Positions 35,013-44,829 of a stretch of 64,000 nucleotides of DNA are shown here, piece after piece. The notes beneath the pieces are model-generated. The model searched no databases. It had not been told where the DNA came from and saw only the letters and a list, made by a program, of their open reading frames with translations. The stretch is taken from assembly GCF_003259525.1 (NCBI RefSeq), contig NZ_QLLO01000001.1, positions 546,029 to 610,028 of the forward strand. Reading direction: 5' to 3'. Positions within the stretch are counted from its first letter, which is position 1, and each line of letters opens with the position of its first letter. The stretch is from Olleya aquimaris. GTDB lineage: Bacteria > Bacteroidota > Bacteroidia > Flavobacteriales > Flavobacteriaceae. Made by a program: the position numbers and the translations under genes.

Positions 35013-38000
35013 TTGAATACTAATCAACATAGCTTTTATAAATCTCAGAATTATTTTTTAATAACACTATTAGCATTATTTGTTTCTGTAACTTCTTTTG
35101 CTCAAGAGGGTAACCAAGTAGAACAAGATAGTACTAAAACAGGTTATAGTTTAGGGACTATAGAAATGCCCAACCCTTCAATTATTGAGTCTAAATATAC
35201 TTATGACCCAGTAACAGATAGATATATTTATACAGAGTCTGTAGGCGAATTTAATATTAACTATCCAGTTATTTTAACGCCTCAAGAATATCAAGATTTA
35301 GTATCTAGACAAAATTTAAAATCATATTACAAGGATAAGATTGACGCTTATGATGGCAAAAAAGGAAATGCCAAAGAAGCTCAGAAAAATTTAATTCCAG
35401 AATTTTACGTCAACTCCAATTTTTTTGAAAGTATTTTTGGAGAAGGACCAATATCTATTGTGCCTCAAGGTACAGTAGAAATGGATTTAGGAGTCCTGTT
35501 TACTAAACAAGATAATCCTTCATTCTCACCAAGAAACAGACGTAACTTTTCTTTTGATTTTGATCAGCGTATCAGTTTAAGTATGTTAGGGAAAGTGGGA
35601 TCTAGATTGCAAGTCACAGCAAATTATGATACACAATCTACCTTTGATTTTCAAAATTTAATCAAGTTAGAATATACACCAACAGAAGATGATATCATTC
35701 AAAAAATAGAAGTTGGTAATGTTAATATGCCAATTAATAGCTCTTTAATTTCTGGAGCACAAAGTTTATTTGGAGTTAAAACACAATTAAAATTTGGTAA
35801 AACAACTATAACAGGTGTGTTTTCAGACCAACGTTCTGATGCAAGATCTGTGGTAGCAGAAGGTGGTGGGACTTTAGACGAGTTTGAATTTTTTATTAGA
35901 GATTATGATGAAAATCGTCACTTTTTTTTAGCACAATATTTCCGTAATAATTACGACCAAGCACTAGCTAATTATCCTTTTATAAATAATAATATCCAAA
36001 TTACCAGAATAGAAGTTTGGGTTACTAACAGAAGTAATCGTACAGAAAATGTAAGAAACTTTGTAGCCTTTCAGGATTTAGGAGAAACAGCTATTATTGG
36101 TAATCCAGGTGTTGCTGTATATGGTGGGCCTAACGCATTTCCAGATAATGGTAACAATGGTTTGGATCCAACAAATATTGGTAATGCAGGTTCGCAATTA
36201 ACAGAAGAGGTAAGAGATATTGCAACAGTACAGAATGGAATTTTAATTTCTGGATTTAATGAAGGTTTTGATTATGCAAAACAAGAAAATACCAGAAAAC
36301 TAACCCAAGGACAAGAATATACACTCAACACACAATTAGGTTACATATCATTAAATCAAAGATTAAATAACGATGAGGTTTTAGCAGTAGCCTATCAATA
36401 TACAGTTGGTGGACAAGTGTTTCAGGTTGGAGAATTTGCTAACGATGGAATTGGAGCTACAGATGTAGATGTCAATAGTCAAGGTCAAGTAACTAGCGTC
36501 ACTAATAATGCATTAGTCTTAAAATTATTAAAAAGTAGTATCACTAGTGTGTCTCAACCTATTTGGGATTTAATGATGAAAAATATTTATGACACTGGTG
36601 CTTTTCAATTAACTCAAGAAGACTTTAAACTTAATATTTTTTATAACGAATCTGCTCCTGTAAACTATATTACACCTGTAGAAGGTTCGCCATTCGGAGT
36701 AGATTTTGAAGGTAACCCAATAAGCGAAACAACGTTACTACGATTATTTAATCTAGACAGATTGAACTTTAATAACGACCCACAAGCTAATGGAGACGGG
36801 TTTTTCGACTTTGTTCCAGGAATAACAGTAATTCCTCAAAACGGAAAAATTGTATTTACTAAAGTCGAACCTTTTGGGCGTTACCTTTTCGATATTTTAG
36901 ATAACGATGGTAACTCAGGAAACAATGCAGCAGATTATGAAGCAGATACCTACGCAAACCCAAACCAAGAAAAATATGTTTATGATTTACTGTACAAAGC
37001 TACTAAAACTGCAGCTTTAGACGAAGTAGAAAAAAATAAATTCCAAATAAAAGGACGTTACAAATCTTCAGGTGGAGATGGTATACCAATTGGAGGATTC
37101 AATGTGCCTAGAGGGTCTGTACGTGTCACTGCTGGTGGACGTGTGTTAGTAGAAGGTCAAGATTATACTGTTAATTATCAATTAGGAAGAGTATATATAA
37201 TTGACGAAGGTCTTAAAGCGTCAAACATCCCAATTGAGGTTTCAACAGAAAACAACTCCATTTTTGGACAACAAACCAAACGTTATACAGGTATTAATGT
37301 CGAGCACCAGTTTAATGAAAACTTTGTGATTGGTGCAACATACCTAAACCTTAACGAACGACCAATAACACAAAAAGCAAATTATAATAGCGAGCCAATT
37401 AATAATACTATTCTTGGTTTTAATGCAAATTTTTCTTCAGAGTTACCTTTTTTATCTCGATTAGTTAATAAACTACCAAATATAGATACAGACGCACCAT
37501 CTAATATTTCCGTTAGAGGAGATTTTGCTTATTTACTTCCAGGTGCACCAAAAGGAACCGATTTTAATGGAGAAGCAACCGCTTACATCGATGATTTTGA
37601 AGGCACACAAAACGGAATCGATTTAAAATCTGCTCAAGCATGGAACTTATCAAGTAGACCTTTAAATGTAAATGGTGTTACAACGTTTGATGATAACGGT
37701 ATAGAAAATGGATATGGTAGAGCGATGCTTAACTGGTATACCATTGACCCTATATTTTATGGAAGTCAACGTCCTAGTGGTATTTCAGATGATGATATGT
37801 CAAGCTTATATACAAGTCGTGTGTTTGTTAACGAGCTGTTTCCAGAGCAAGATATTGCACAAGGTCAAACATCAGTATTAAACACTTTAGATTTAACATA
37901 CTATCCAGACGAACGTGGACCATATAACTTTGAACCTGGAACAGAAAACGGAACTATAGCTAACCCACAAGATAGTTGGGCAGGAATTACAAGACAAATT

Positions 38001-41000
38001 ACCTCTACAGATTTTGAACAAGCTAATGTAGAATATATCGAGTTTTGGTTACAAGATCCTTTTCAAGAAGACCCAAGTAACCCTGGAGGAAAACTTTATA
38101 TTAATTTAGGAAACATCTCTGAAGATGTCCTAAAAGATGGACGTAAGCAATATGAAAATGGTTTACCTCAAGATGGTAATGTTAGTTTATTACCACAAAC
38201 GGTATTTCAATCTGTAGTACCACAAAACCAAGCCTTAATTTATGCATTTGATACTACTGGACAAGAAAGAACCAATCAAGATGTTGGTTTAGATGGTTAT
38301 GACGATGGTGAAGAAGCAGCAAACTTTCCATCAGGATTTTCTGGTTTAACAGATCCTGCTCAAGATAATTACAACTATTATTTAAATGCAGAAGGTAACT
38401 TGTTTGATCGCTATAAATTTTACAATGGTGTAGACGGGAATTCTCCAGATGCTTTTAGTGATACTAACCGTGGGTCAACTACGCAACCAGACGTAGAGGA
38501 TGTCAATCGTGACAATACCATGAACACAATTGATAGTTATTTTGAATACGAAGTAGAAATCACACCAGCAACATTAAATATTGATAACGAATATATTGTT
38601 GATACCAAAAACGTAACCGATAATAACAATCCAAGAGTATTACCAAACGGAGATACCGCTTTTCCTAGATGGTATCAATTTAGAATTCCTATTCGTACAG
38701 ATGATGAATTTGTGGTTAACGGAATTACAGATTTACGTTCTATCAGATTTACGCGATTATATTTAAACGATTTTCAGCAAAACACAACATTAAGATTTGG
38801 TACTTTAGAGTTAGTACGTAGTGATTGGAGACGTTTCCAATTAGCACTAGATGGTGGACCAACTCCGTTAGATTTTGATGATACAGCATTTACTGTTGGA
38901 GCTGTAAGTACACAAGAAAACGATGGTAGTTATGTGTCTCCTCCAAGCGTTGTACCAGAACGATTAAATAATAACAACACAATAGTTAGACAAAACGAAC
39001 AGTCATTAGTAGTTGATGTATGCGACTTAAAAGCAAAGGATGCACGTGCTGTATTTAAAAACATAAGTGTAGATATGCGTCAATATAAAAAGATACGCAT
39101 GTTTATGCACGCTAGGGATGGGGAAACACCTGGTTTGTCAGATAACGATTTAGTTGGTTTTATTAGAATGGGTAATGATTTGACCCAAAACTATTATCAA
39201 ATAGAAGTACCTCTTCAAGTATATTCTGGTGGAGCCACTCCAGAAGCTTATTGGCCAGCAGCAAATGAAATTAATTTAGATTTAGAAATTTTACAACGTA
39301 TTAAATCTTTAGGAATTTCTAACCAAACACTTACAGACGGAACTGCTAATTTTTACGATGTAGTCGGTAATGAATTGGTTCCTGTAGTAGACCCATTTGG
39401 TGATTATGTAGCAGGACAACAACGTGTTGCTATTAAAGGAAACCCTAATTTTGGAGATGTCAGAACTTTAATGGTTGGTGTTAAAAACGGAACTAACATA
39501 GAACAATGTGGAGAGGTTTGGTTTAACGAGTTACGTTTATCTGAATTAGAAAACGAAGGTGGTTGGGCAGCAATAGTAACTGTAGATACTCAATTAGCAG
39601 ATTTTGCAAATGTTAGTGCTACCGGAAGAATGAGCACAGCAGGTTTTGGAAGTGTTAATCAAGGTCCAAGTGAGCGTAGTTTAGAAGACAGTAAACAATA
39701 CGATGTTATTACTAATGTTAATGTTGGTCAGTTATTACCTAAAAAATGGGGAATTCAAATTCCGTTTAATTATGGTCAAGGTGTCGAAGTTATTACACCT
39801 AAATTTGACCAACAATATGAAGATATTGAACTAGACACACGTCTTAATGAAGCCGAAAATGACCTAGAACGAGATCAGATTTTAGAACAATCCGAAGAGT
39901 ATACCAAACGTAAAAGTATCAATTTTATAGGTGTTAAGAAGAATAGAACAGGAGATAGCAAACCTCGATTTTATGATGTAGAGAATTTGACTTTAAACTA
40001 TTCTTATAACAAAATGGAGCATCGTGATTTCGAAATTGAAAGATCGGTTGATAAGCAGGTTAGAGCAGGTGTTAATTATGCCTATAATTTTGAACCTAAG
40101 ATTATCGAACCATTTAAGAAAAACGATTCGCTTTTTACAGGTAAATATTGGAAGTTTTTAAAAGACTTAAACTTTAATGCGCTTCCAGCAAGCTTTACCG
40201 TTAATACAGACTTAAACAGACAATTTAACCGTCAAAAATTTAGAGATTTAGATCTAACAGGTAATAATATTGGATTAGAAGAATTATATAGACGTAACTA
40301 TACCTTTGATTACCAATATAACCTAAATTGGAGTTTAACTAAGTCCCTTCAAGTTAACTACTCATCATCCAACAACAATATTGTCAGAAACTATTTTAAA
40401 GATAATATTATAAATGGTGAACCAGACCCTTTACTAGATGTTTGGGATGGGTTCTTTGATTTTGGAGATCCAAACCGTCAGCAACAACAAATAGGTGTTA
40501 ATTACGAGCTACCATTAAATAAAATTCCTGCGCTTAGTTTTCTGCAAGCAACCTATTCCTACTCAGGGTTATTCCAGTGGCAAAAAGGATCTGATTTATT
40601 TGGAAACCTAGTGGGTAATGATGGTAATACTTATAATTTAGGTAACACCATTTCTAATGGTAATACGCATAATATCAATTCAACTTTAGACATGAATAAG
40701 TTGTATAGATATTTAGGAATTACATCAAATAATAGAAGAGGAAATAAAATTGCCAGAGGGTCTAGAAGAACAGCGCCACCAACTGCAGCTAAAAAAGAAA
40801 AAGCATCTCCTGTTAAAAAGAAAGGTGATGGAATTGGGTCTAAAATTGGTAATGTAGGTATAAGTATCTTAACCTCTGTTAAACGTATTCAAGCGGTTTA
40901 CAGTGAGACAAATGGTACATTTTTACCTGGTTATTTACAAACTCCAGGATTTTTAGGGACAGCAAAACCAACTATTGGGTATACTTTTGGAAGCCAAAGC

Positions 41001-42212
41001 GATGTTAGAGATTTAGCAGCAAGAAATGGATGGTTAACTGCATTCCCAGATTTTAATCAGCAATACACAACCAATCAAACCAAACAATTAGATTTATCGG
41101 CAAACGTAGAACCATTTAATGATTTTAAAATAGACTTGGTTGGATTTAGAACGTATGCAGAAAACTACACAGAAAACTATAGAGTAGAGGATGGTGAGTA
41201 CATTTCTTTAACGCCAAATACCTTCGGAAACTTCAGTATTTCATCTTTTACACTACCTACAGCATTTGGTAAAAGTGACGAGTCAGGTTCTGAAGCGTTT
41301 GATAATTTTAGAGCCAACAGGTTAGAGATTGCTAGACGACTAGCAATTAAAAACGGAGCAGACCCTAACGATGTGGATGAAGATGGATTCCCTAAAGGAT
41401 TTGGCAAAACAAGTCAGCAAGTCTTATTACCAGCGTTTGTTAGTGCTTATACTGGTCAAGATGCTAACAAAACCAAATTAGGAGCATTAAGAAGTATGCC
41501 AATTCCAAATTGGGATATTAAGTATTCTGGTTTTATGAAAATGAAATGGTTTAAAAAGAATTTTAAACGTTTTTCATTAACTCATGGCTATCGTTCTAGC
41601 TATAGTATTGGTCAGTTTAGAACTAATCTTGATTTTAACGGTATTGATTATGAATTAGATTATGATTCACAACCAAATGATGATATAGACCAAGCAGGAA
41701 ACTTTAAAAGCGAAAAATTATATAGTAGTGTAACACTTACAGAGATGTTTAGCCCACTATTTCGTTTTGATATGGAAATGAAAAATTCAGTTAGAGTATT
41801 ATTAGAAATGAGAAAAGACCGTATGTTGTCTTTAAGTTTTGATAATAATTTAATGACAGAAATTGCAGGAAATGAATATGTTGTTGGATTAGGTTACCGA
41901 CTTAAAGACGTACGTATAAAATCTAATTTAGCAGGTCCAAAAAAATCTATTGTGTCCGATTTAATTATGTCTGCAGATGTGTCTGTTAGAGATAATAAAA
42001 CAATTATAAGATATTTAGACTTAGATAATAATCAAATTACTAATGGACAAACCATTTGGGGACTTAAGTATAATGCAGAATATGCGTTTAGTAAAAACCT
42101 AACAGGAATTTTCTATTTTGATTACACCTTCTCAGAATATGCAATTTCAACTGCATTTCCACAAACAACTATTCGTTCTGGATTAACCCTTAGATATAAT
42201 TTCGGAAATTAA
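35013..42212 (+). CDS. sprA: SprA, outer-membrane translocon of the type IX secretion system
   Basis: SprA (Sov in Porphyromonas) is the very large barrel through which type IX cargo crosses the outer membrane; it is needed for gliding and for surface adhesins in Flavobacterium. The 2399-residue product has a signal peptide (about 1-30, ending TSFAQ), repeated SprA segments such as GSRLQVTANYDTQSTFDFQN and LPGAPKGTDFNGEATAYIDD, and a barrel C-terminus ending TLRYNFGN, with the length expected for the family. The start is TTG at 35013, just after ruvA. The order sprA, gcvH, VanZ-like, TonB-like, remB-like resembles that around sprA in Flavobacterium, from memory. Confidence 0.95.
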   Translation: MNTNQHSFYKSQNYFLITLLALFVSVTSFAQEGNQVEQDSTKTGYSLGTIEMPNPSIIESKYTYDPVTDRYIYTESVGEFNINYPVILTPQEYQDLVSRQNLKSYYKDKIDAYDGKKGNAKEAQKNLIPEFYVNSNFFESIFGEGPISIVPQGTVEMDLGVLFTKQDNPSFSPRNRRNFSFDFDQRISLSMLGKVGSRLQVTANYDTQSTFDFQNLIKLEYTPTEDDIIQKIEVGNVNMPINSSLISGAQSLFGVKTQLKFGKTTITGVFSDQRSDARSVVAEGGGTLDEFEFFIRDYDENRHFFLAQYFRNNYDQALANYPFINNNIQITRIEVWVTNRSNRTENVRNFVAFQDLGETAIIGNPGVAVYGGPNAFPDNGNNGLDPTNIGNAGSQLTEEVRDIATVQNGILISGFNEGFDYAKQENTRKLTQGQEYTLNTQLGYISLNQRLNNDEVLAVAYQYTVGGQVFQVGEFANDGIGATDVDVNSQGQVTSVTNNALVLKLLKSSITSVSQPIWDLMMKNIYDTGAFQLTQEDFKLNIFYNESAPVNYITPVEGSPFGVDFEGNPISETTLLRLFNLDRLNFNNDPQANGDGFFDFVPGITVIPQNGKIVFTKVEPFGRYLFDILDNDGNSGNNAADYEADTYANPNQEKYVYDLLYKATKTAALDEVEKNKFQIKGRYKSSGGDGIPIGGFNVPRGSVRVTAGGRVLVEGQDYTVNYQLGRVYIIDEGLKASNIPIEVSTENNSIFGQQTKRYTGINVEHQFNENFVIGATYLNLNERPITQKANYNSEPINNTILGFNANFSSELPFLSRLVNKLPNIDTDAPSNISVRGDFAYLLPGAPKGTDFNGEATAYIDDFEGTQNGIDLKSAQAWNLSSRPLNVNGVTTFDDNGIENGYGRAMLNWYTIDPIFYGSQRPSGISDDDMSSLYTSRVFVNELFPEQDIAQGQTSVLNTLDLTYYPDERGPYNFEPGTENGTIANPQDSWAGITRQITSTDFEQANVEYIEFWLQDPFQEDPSNPGGKLYINLGNISEDVLKDGRKQYENGLPQDGNVSLLPQTVFQSVVPQNQALIYAFDTTGQERTNQDVGLDGYDDGEEAANFPSGFSGLTDPAQDNYNYYLNAEGNLFDRYKFYNGVDGNSPDAFSDTNRGSTTQPDVEDVNRDNTMNTIDSYFEYEVEITPATLNIDNEYIVDTKNVTDNNNPRVLPNGDTAFPRWYQFRIPIRTDDEFVVNGITDLRSIRFTRLYLNDFQQNTTLRFGTLELVRSDWRRFQLALDGGPTPLDFDDTAFTVGAVSTQENDGSYVSPPSVVPERLNNNNTIVRQNEQSLVVDVCDLKAKDARAVFKNISVDMRQYKKIRMFMHARDGETPGLSDNDLVGFIRMGNDLTQNYYQIEVPLQVYSGGATPEAYWPAANEINLDLEILQRIKSLGISNQTLTDGTANFYDVVGNELVPVVDPFGDYVAGQQRVAIKGNPNFGDVRTLMVGVKNGTNIEQCGEVWFNELRLSELENEGGWAAIVTVDTQLADFANVSATGRMSTAGFGSVNQGPSERSLEDSKQYDVITNVNVGQLLPKKWGIQIPFNYGQGVEVITPKFDQQYEDIELDTRLNEAENDLERDQILEQSEEYTKRKSINFIGVKKNRTGDSKPRFYDVENLTLNYSYNKMEHRDFEIERSVDKQVRAGVNYAYNFEPKIIEPFKKNDSLFTGKYWKFLKDLNFNALPASFTVNTDLNRQFNRQKFRDLDLTGNNIGLEELYRRNYTFDYQYNLNWSLTKSLQVNYSSSNNNIVRNYFKDNIINGEPDPLLDVWDGFFDFGDPNRQQQQIGVNYELPLNKIPALSFLQATYSYSGLFQWQKGSDLFGNLVGNDGNTYNLGNTISNGNTHNINSTLDMNKLYRYLGITSNNRRGNKIARGSRRTAPPTAAKKEKASPVKKKGDGIGSKIGNVGISILTSVKRIQAVYSETNGTFLPGYLQTPGFLGTAKPTIGYTFGSQSDVRDLAARNGWLTAFPDFNQQYTTNQTKQLDLSANVEPFNDFKIDLVGFRTYAENYTENYRVEDGEYISLTPNTFGNFSISSFTLPTAFGKSDESGSEAFDNFRANRLEIARRLAIKNGADPNDVDEDGFPKGFGKTSQQVLLPAFVSAYTGQDANKTKLGALRSMPIPNWDIKYSGFMKMKWFKKNFKRFSLTHGYRSSYSIGQFRTNLDFNGIDYELDYDSQPNDDIDQAGNFKSEKLYSSVTLTEMFSPLFRFDMEMKNSVRVLLEMRKDRMLSLSFDNNLMTEIAGNEYVVGLGYRLKDVRIKSNLAGPKKSIVSDLIMSADVSVRDNKTIIRYLDLDNNQITNGQTIWGLKYNAEYAFSKNLTGIFYFDYTFSEYAISTAFPQTTIRSGLTLRYNFGN

Positions 42213-42222
42213 TAAGGCATTG

Positions 42223-42253
42223 TTTGAAATTAAGGTTCATTTAGATACATTTG
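42223..42253 (+). promoter_or_regulatory. Bacteroidota-type promoter of gcvH
   Basis: TTTG (42223-42226), exactly 19 bases, then TACATTTG (42246-42253). This is the best promoter match in the window and gives a leader of about 16 bases before the gcvH ATG. Confidence 0.8.
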
Positions 42254-42275
42254 TAGCTCACTTAAAAATTATATA

Positions 42276-42656
42276 ATGAACATACCATCAGATTTAAAAT
42301 ATACTAAAGATCACGAGTGGATTAAAATTGAAGGCGACCAAATTACAGTAGGTATAACAGATTTTGCACAAAGCGAATTAGGTGATATCGTTTACGTAGA
42401 GGTTGAAACTTTAGACGAAACTTTAGAAGCAGAAGAAGTTTTTGGAACAGTTGAAGCAGTAAAAACTGTATCAGACTTATTCTTGCCAGTTTCTGGAGAG
42501 ATTGTTGCATTTAATGACACACTAGAAGATGAACCAGAAAAGGTTAACACAGATCCTTACGGAGAAGGTTGGATGGTAAAGGTAAAAGTTTCAGATGTAT
42601 CTCAATTAGATGGATTACTTTCTGCGGACGACTACAAAGCGCTTATTGGTGCGTAA
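42276..42656 (+). CDS. gcvH: Glycine cleavage system H protein
   Basis: The lipoyl-carrying shuttle protein of the glycine cleavage system, moving the methylamine group between the P and T proteins. It is 126 residues, the usual length, with [10 protein letters not shown] at the start and lipoyl lysine K63 in [11 protein letters not shown]. The other glycine-cleavage genes are not nearby, which is common in this family. A strong promoter precedes it, and the VanZ-like gene begins inside its last codons. Confidence 0.97.
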   Translation: MNIPSDLKYTKDHEWIKIEGDQITVGITDFAQSELGDIVYVEVETLDETLEAEEVFGTVEAVKTVSDLFLPVSGEIVAFNDTLEDEPEKVNTDPYGEGWMVKVKVSDVSQLDGLLSADDYKALIGA

Positions 42657-43020
42657 ACTGCTACCTGTTTTTAGTTTTGGTTATTCAATAGCTTTACTTG
42701 TATTAAGTTTAGTTACTGTAAAAGAGATTGCTGGTTTTCCTAACCAATCGGATAAAGTATTACATGTTTTAGCTCATGTTATTTTAACAGGTCTTTGGTT
42801 TTTAACACTAAATCAATTTTACAGAAAAGGTATAAATCAAGCAAAAACAATAGCTTTAGTTGTTTCTATACTATTTGGTATACTTATTGAAGTATTACAA
42901 CACACAGCAACACAAAGTCGAGAAGCAGATTTTAAAGATGTTATTGCCAATATATTAGGTGCTCTCATAGCAGTGCTGCTAATTAATTTAATTATAAAAA
43001 TGAAAGTTAAAAACTATTAA
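42649..43020 (+). CDS. VanZ-like small membrane protein
   Basis: About 123 residues with four predicted membrane helices and the VanZ-like pattern: [18 protein letters not shown], then [29 protein letters not shown], with the conserved acidic, histidine and arginine residues between helices. VanZ relatives can raise glycopeptide tolerance, but in most genomes their role is unknown. The frame runs back to an ATG at 42610 inside gcvH; the GTG at 42649 (8-base overlap with gcvH) gives a normal N-terminus, [11 protein letters not shown], and is preferred. TTG at 42646 is equally possible. Confidence 0.85.
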   Translation: MRKLLPVFSFGYSIALLVLSLVTVKEIAGFPNQSDKVLHVLAHVILTGLWFLTLNQFYRKGINQAKTIALVVSILFGILIEVLQHTATQSREADFKDVIANILGALIAVLLINLIIKMKVKNY

Positions 43021-43078
43021 TACTTTGTTTTTTTGACAAATAAATGGTTATTTTAGCATTCAGTTAATATTTACAGAT

Positions 43079-43795
43079 ATGGAATCTAAAAAAAATTCAA
43101 AAGCAGATGTAGGACGTAACAGTTCGTTATACATTGCAGTAGGTTTAGCATTAATGCTATTTTTAACTTACACAGGTCTTAACTATACAACTACAGATAA
43201 GTCTGATATTGATATTGGACAATTAGTTTTTGACGAAGACGATGATGATGATGTACCAATCACAGAGATATTAAATACACCTCCACCACCTCCAGCAGCT
43301 CCAGAAGTTATTGAGGTAGTAGAAGATGAAGAGGATGTTGAAGAAACTATTATCGAGTCTACAGAAACAACACAAGAAGAAGTTGTAGAAGTAGAAGTAG
43401 CAGATGTAGAAGTAGAAGAAGTAGAAGAAGATATCGATGTACCTTTCTCAATCATTGAAAATGTTCCAGTATATCCAGGATGTGAAAATGCAGGAAATAA
43501 TGATGCTAAGAAAAAATGTATGTCAGAGAAAATTGGAAAATTTGTTAGAAAAAATTTCAACTCTAACTTAGCTCAAGATTTAGGACTAGATAGCGGTATT
43601 AAACGTATCAATGTTGGTTTTAAAATCGATAAAAACGGAAACATCGTAGGTATTCAAGCTAGAGCGCCACACCCAAAATTAGAAGCAGAAGCTAAGCGTG
43701 TGATTGCAAAATTACCAAAAATGAAACCTGGTAGACAACGTGGTAAAGCAGTAAATGTACCTTACGGACTACCAATTACTTTCAAAGTAGAATAA
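43079..43795 (+). CDS. TonB-like energy transducer with an acidic linker
   Basis: A 238-residue protein with a short cytoplasmic tail, one membrane helix (about 16-36, RNSSLYIAVGL at its start), a periplasmic linker and a TonB-type C-terminal domain (about 128-238) ending GLPITFKVE. TonB proteins pass proton-motive energy from ExbB/ExbD to outer-membrane importers such as SusC. The linker is unusual: after a short PPPPP run it is almost purely glutamate, aspartate and valine (residues 52-122), where classic TonB has proline and lysine. A cysteine pair, C135 and C147 (YPGCENAG, then KKCMSEK), recurs in the next two genes. A terminator follows. Confidence 0.85.
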   Translation: MESKKNSKADVGRNSSLYIAVGLALMLFLTYTGLNYTTTDKSDIDIGQLVFDEDDDDDVPITEILNTPPPPPAAPEVIEVVEDEEDVEETIIESTETTQEEVVEVEVADVEVEEVEEDIDVPFSIIENVPVYPGCENAGNNDAKKKCMSEKIGKFVRKNFNSNLAQDLGLDSGIKRINVGFKIDKNGNIVGIQARAPHPKLEAEAKRVIAKLPKMKPGRQRGKAVNVPYGLPITFKVE

Positions 43796-43814
43796 TTATA
43801 ATTCCATATAAATT

Positions 43815-43852
43815 AAAAATCCCGTTACAATTAAGTAGCGGGATTTTTGTTT
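43815..43852 (+). terminator. Rho-independent terminator between the two tonB-like genes
   Basis: AAAAATCCCG (43815-43824) pairs with CGGGATTTTT (43839-43848). The stem extends inward by TTAC/GTAG with one wobble pair; loop of about 6, then T-rich. Confidence 0.8.
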
Positions 43853-43906
43853 TTGGTACGTTTATTGTGATTTCTTCATAACATTAACATTTAAACTATA
43901 GATATT

Positions 43907-44716
43907 ATGAAAAATTCTAAAGAATTGCACAATCTCACTCGCCAAAATGAGAAAAACGTGCGAAAATCACAAAAACACGATGTAAATTTACAAAAAAACT
44001 CATCGCTTTACTTTCAGATTGGGTTAATTATGTGTTTACTGGCTACTTACGGGTCCTTAGAAATGCGTTTTGAAGAAAAATCGTATAATCTTTCTGAAAG
44101 AATTACAGACGACCCAGAGAAGGATTATTTGTTTGCACCAGTTTTTAAAGTAGAACCTGATGCTGTTACTACTAAAGAACCTTTACAGAAACAACCAGTA
44201 CGACCAGACAATCCAACTATAGTTCCAGATGATACTCCAGATGCTAAAGTAAATAAAGATGATTTAGTATCTGATATTGTTCAGCCAACAAAACCAGAAG
44301 GTGAAAAATCTCCAGTAAATGAAGGGGATTTAGATATTAAAAAACCTGATGAAGAAATACATGTAAATTTTGTAGAGATGGTACCAATTTATCCTGGTTG
44401 TGAAAATGCTAAAAACAATGACCAACGTAGAAAATGTATGTCAGATAAATTAGCAGATTTAGTTAAAAATAAATTTGATAGAGACCTAGGAGAAAAACTT
44501 GGTTTAAAAGAAGGTATACAGCGTATTTATGTAAATTTTAGAATTAATAAAAATGGAGATGTTGAAATTATTAATACACGTGCACCTCACAAAAATTTAG
44601 AAAAAGAAGCAAATCGTGTGGTCGATAAAGTTCCGCAAATGAAACCTGGTAGACAAGGAGGTGAACCTGTATCAGTTTTATATTCTTTACCTATTGTATT
44701 TCAAGTTAAATACTAA
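43907..44716 (+). CDS. TonB-like energy transducer 2
   Basis: A 269-residue paralogue of the preceding gene with a longer charged cytoplasmic tail (about 1-30), one membrane helix (about 31-50, KNSSLYFQIGL at its start), a mixed proline/charged linker (about 80-155) and the same C-terminal domain, including the cysteine pair C165 and C177 with identical 12-residue spacing, and MKPGRQGG near the end. The two C-terminal domains are far more alike than the linkers, so the duplication is old and the linker evolves freely. Whether each serves a different set of receptors cannot be told. Confidence 0.85.
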   Translation: MKNSKELHNLTRQNEKNVRKSQKHDVNLQKNSSLYFQIGLIMCLLATYGSLEMRFEEKSYNLSERITDDPEKDYLFAPVFKVEPDAVTTKEPLQKQPVRPDNPTIVPDDTPDAKVNKDDLVSDIVQPTKPEGEKSPVNEGDLDIKKPDEEIHVNFVEMVPIYPGCENAKNNDQRRKCMSDKLADLVKNKFDRDLGEKLGLKEGIQRIYVNFRINKNGDVEIINTRAPHKNLEKEANRVVDKVPQMKPGRQGGEPVSVLYSLPIVFQVKY

Positions 44717-44735
44717 CATAAAATATAGAATAATT

Positions 44736-44768
44736 AAAGTCGTTGTCTTTTAAAATAGCGACTTTTTC
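44736..44768 (+). terminator. Probable terminator after the second tonB-like gene
   Basis: AAAGTCG (44736-44742) pairs with CGACTTT (44759-44765) over a 16-base loop that can itself pair partly, followed by TT. Moderate strength. Confidence 0.5.
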
Positions 44769-44829
44769 TATGATAAAGCGTTTAAAAAAAAGCAGTATCT
44801 TTCAGCAAAATTTAAACCTCAAACTAAAT

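Noticed and set aside
43232..43445. Low-complexity run in the first tonB-like gene as possible sequence artefact or frameshift
   Set aside because: The frame continues through into a normal TonB C-terminal domain, and the paralogue next door has a linker of comparable length.
44743..44829. N-terminal extension of the RemB-like protein
   Set aside because: It starts inside a probable terminator, and the signal peptide begins only at 44830.
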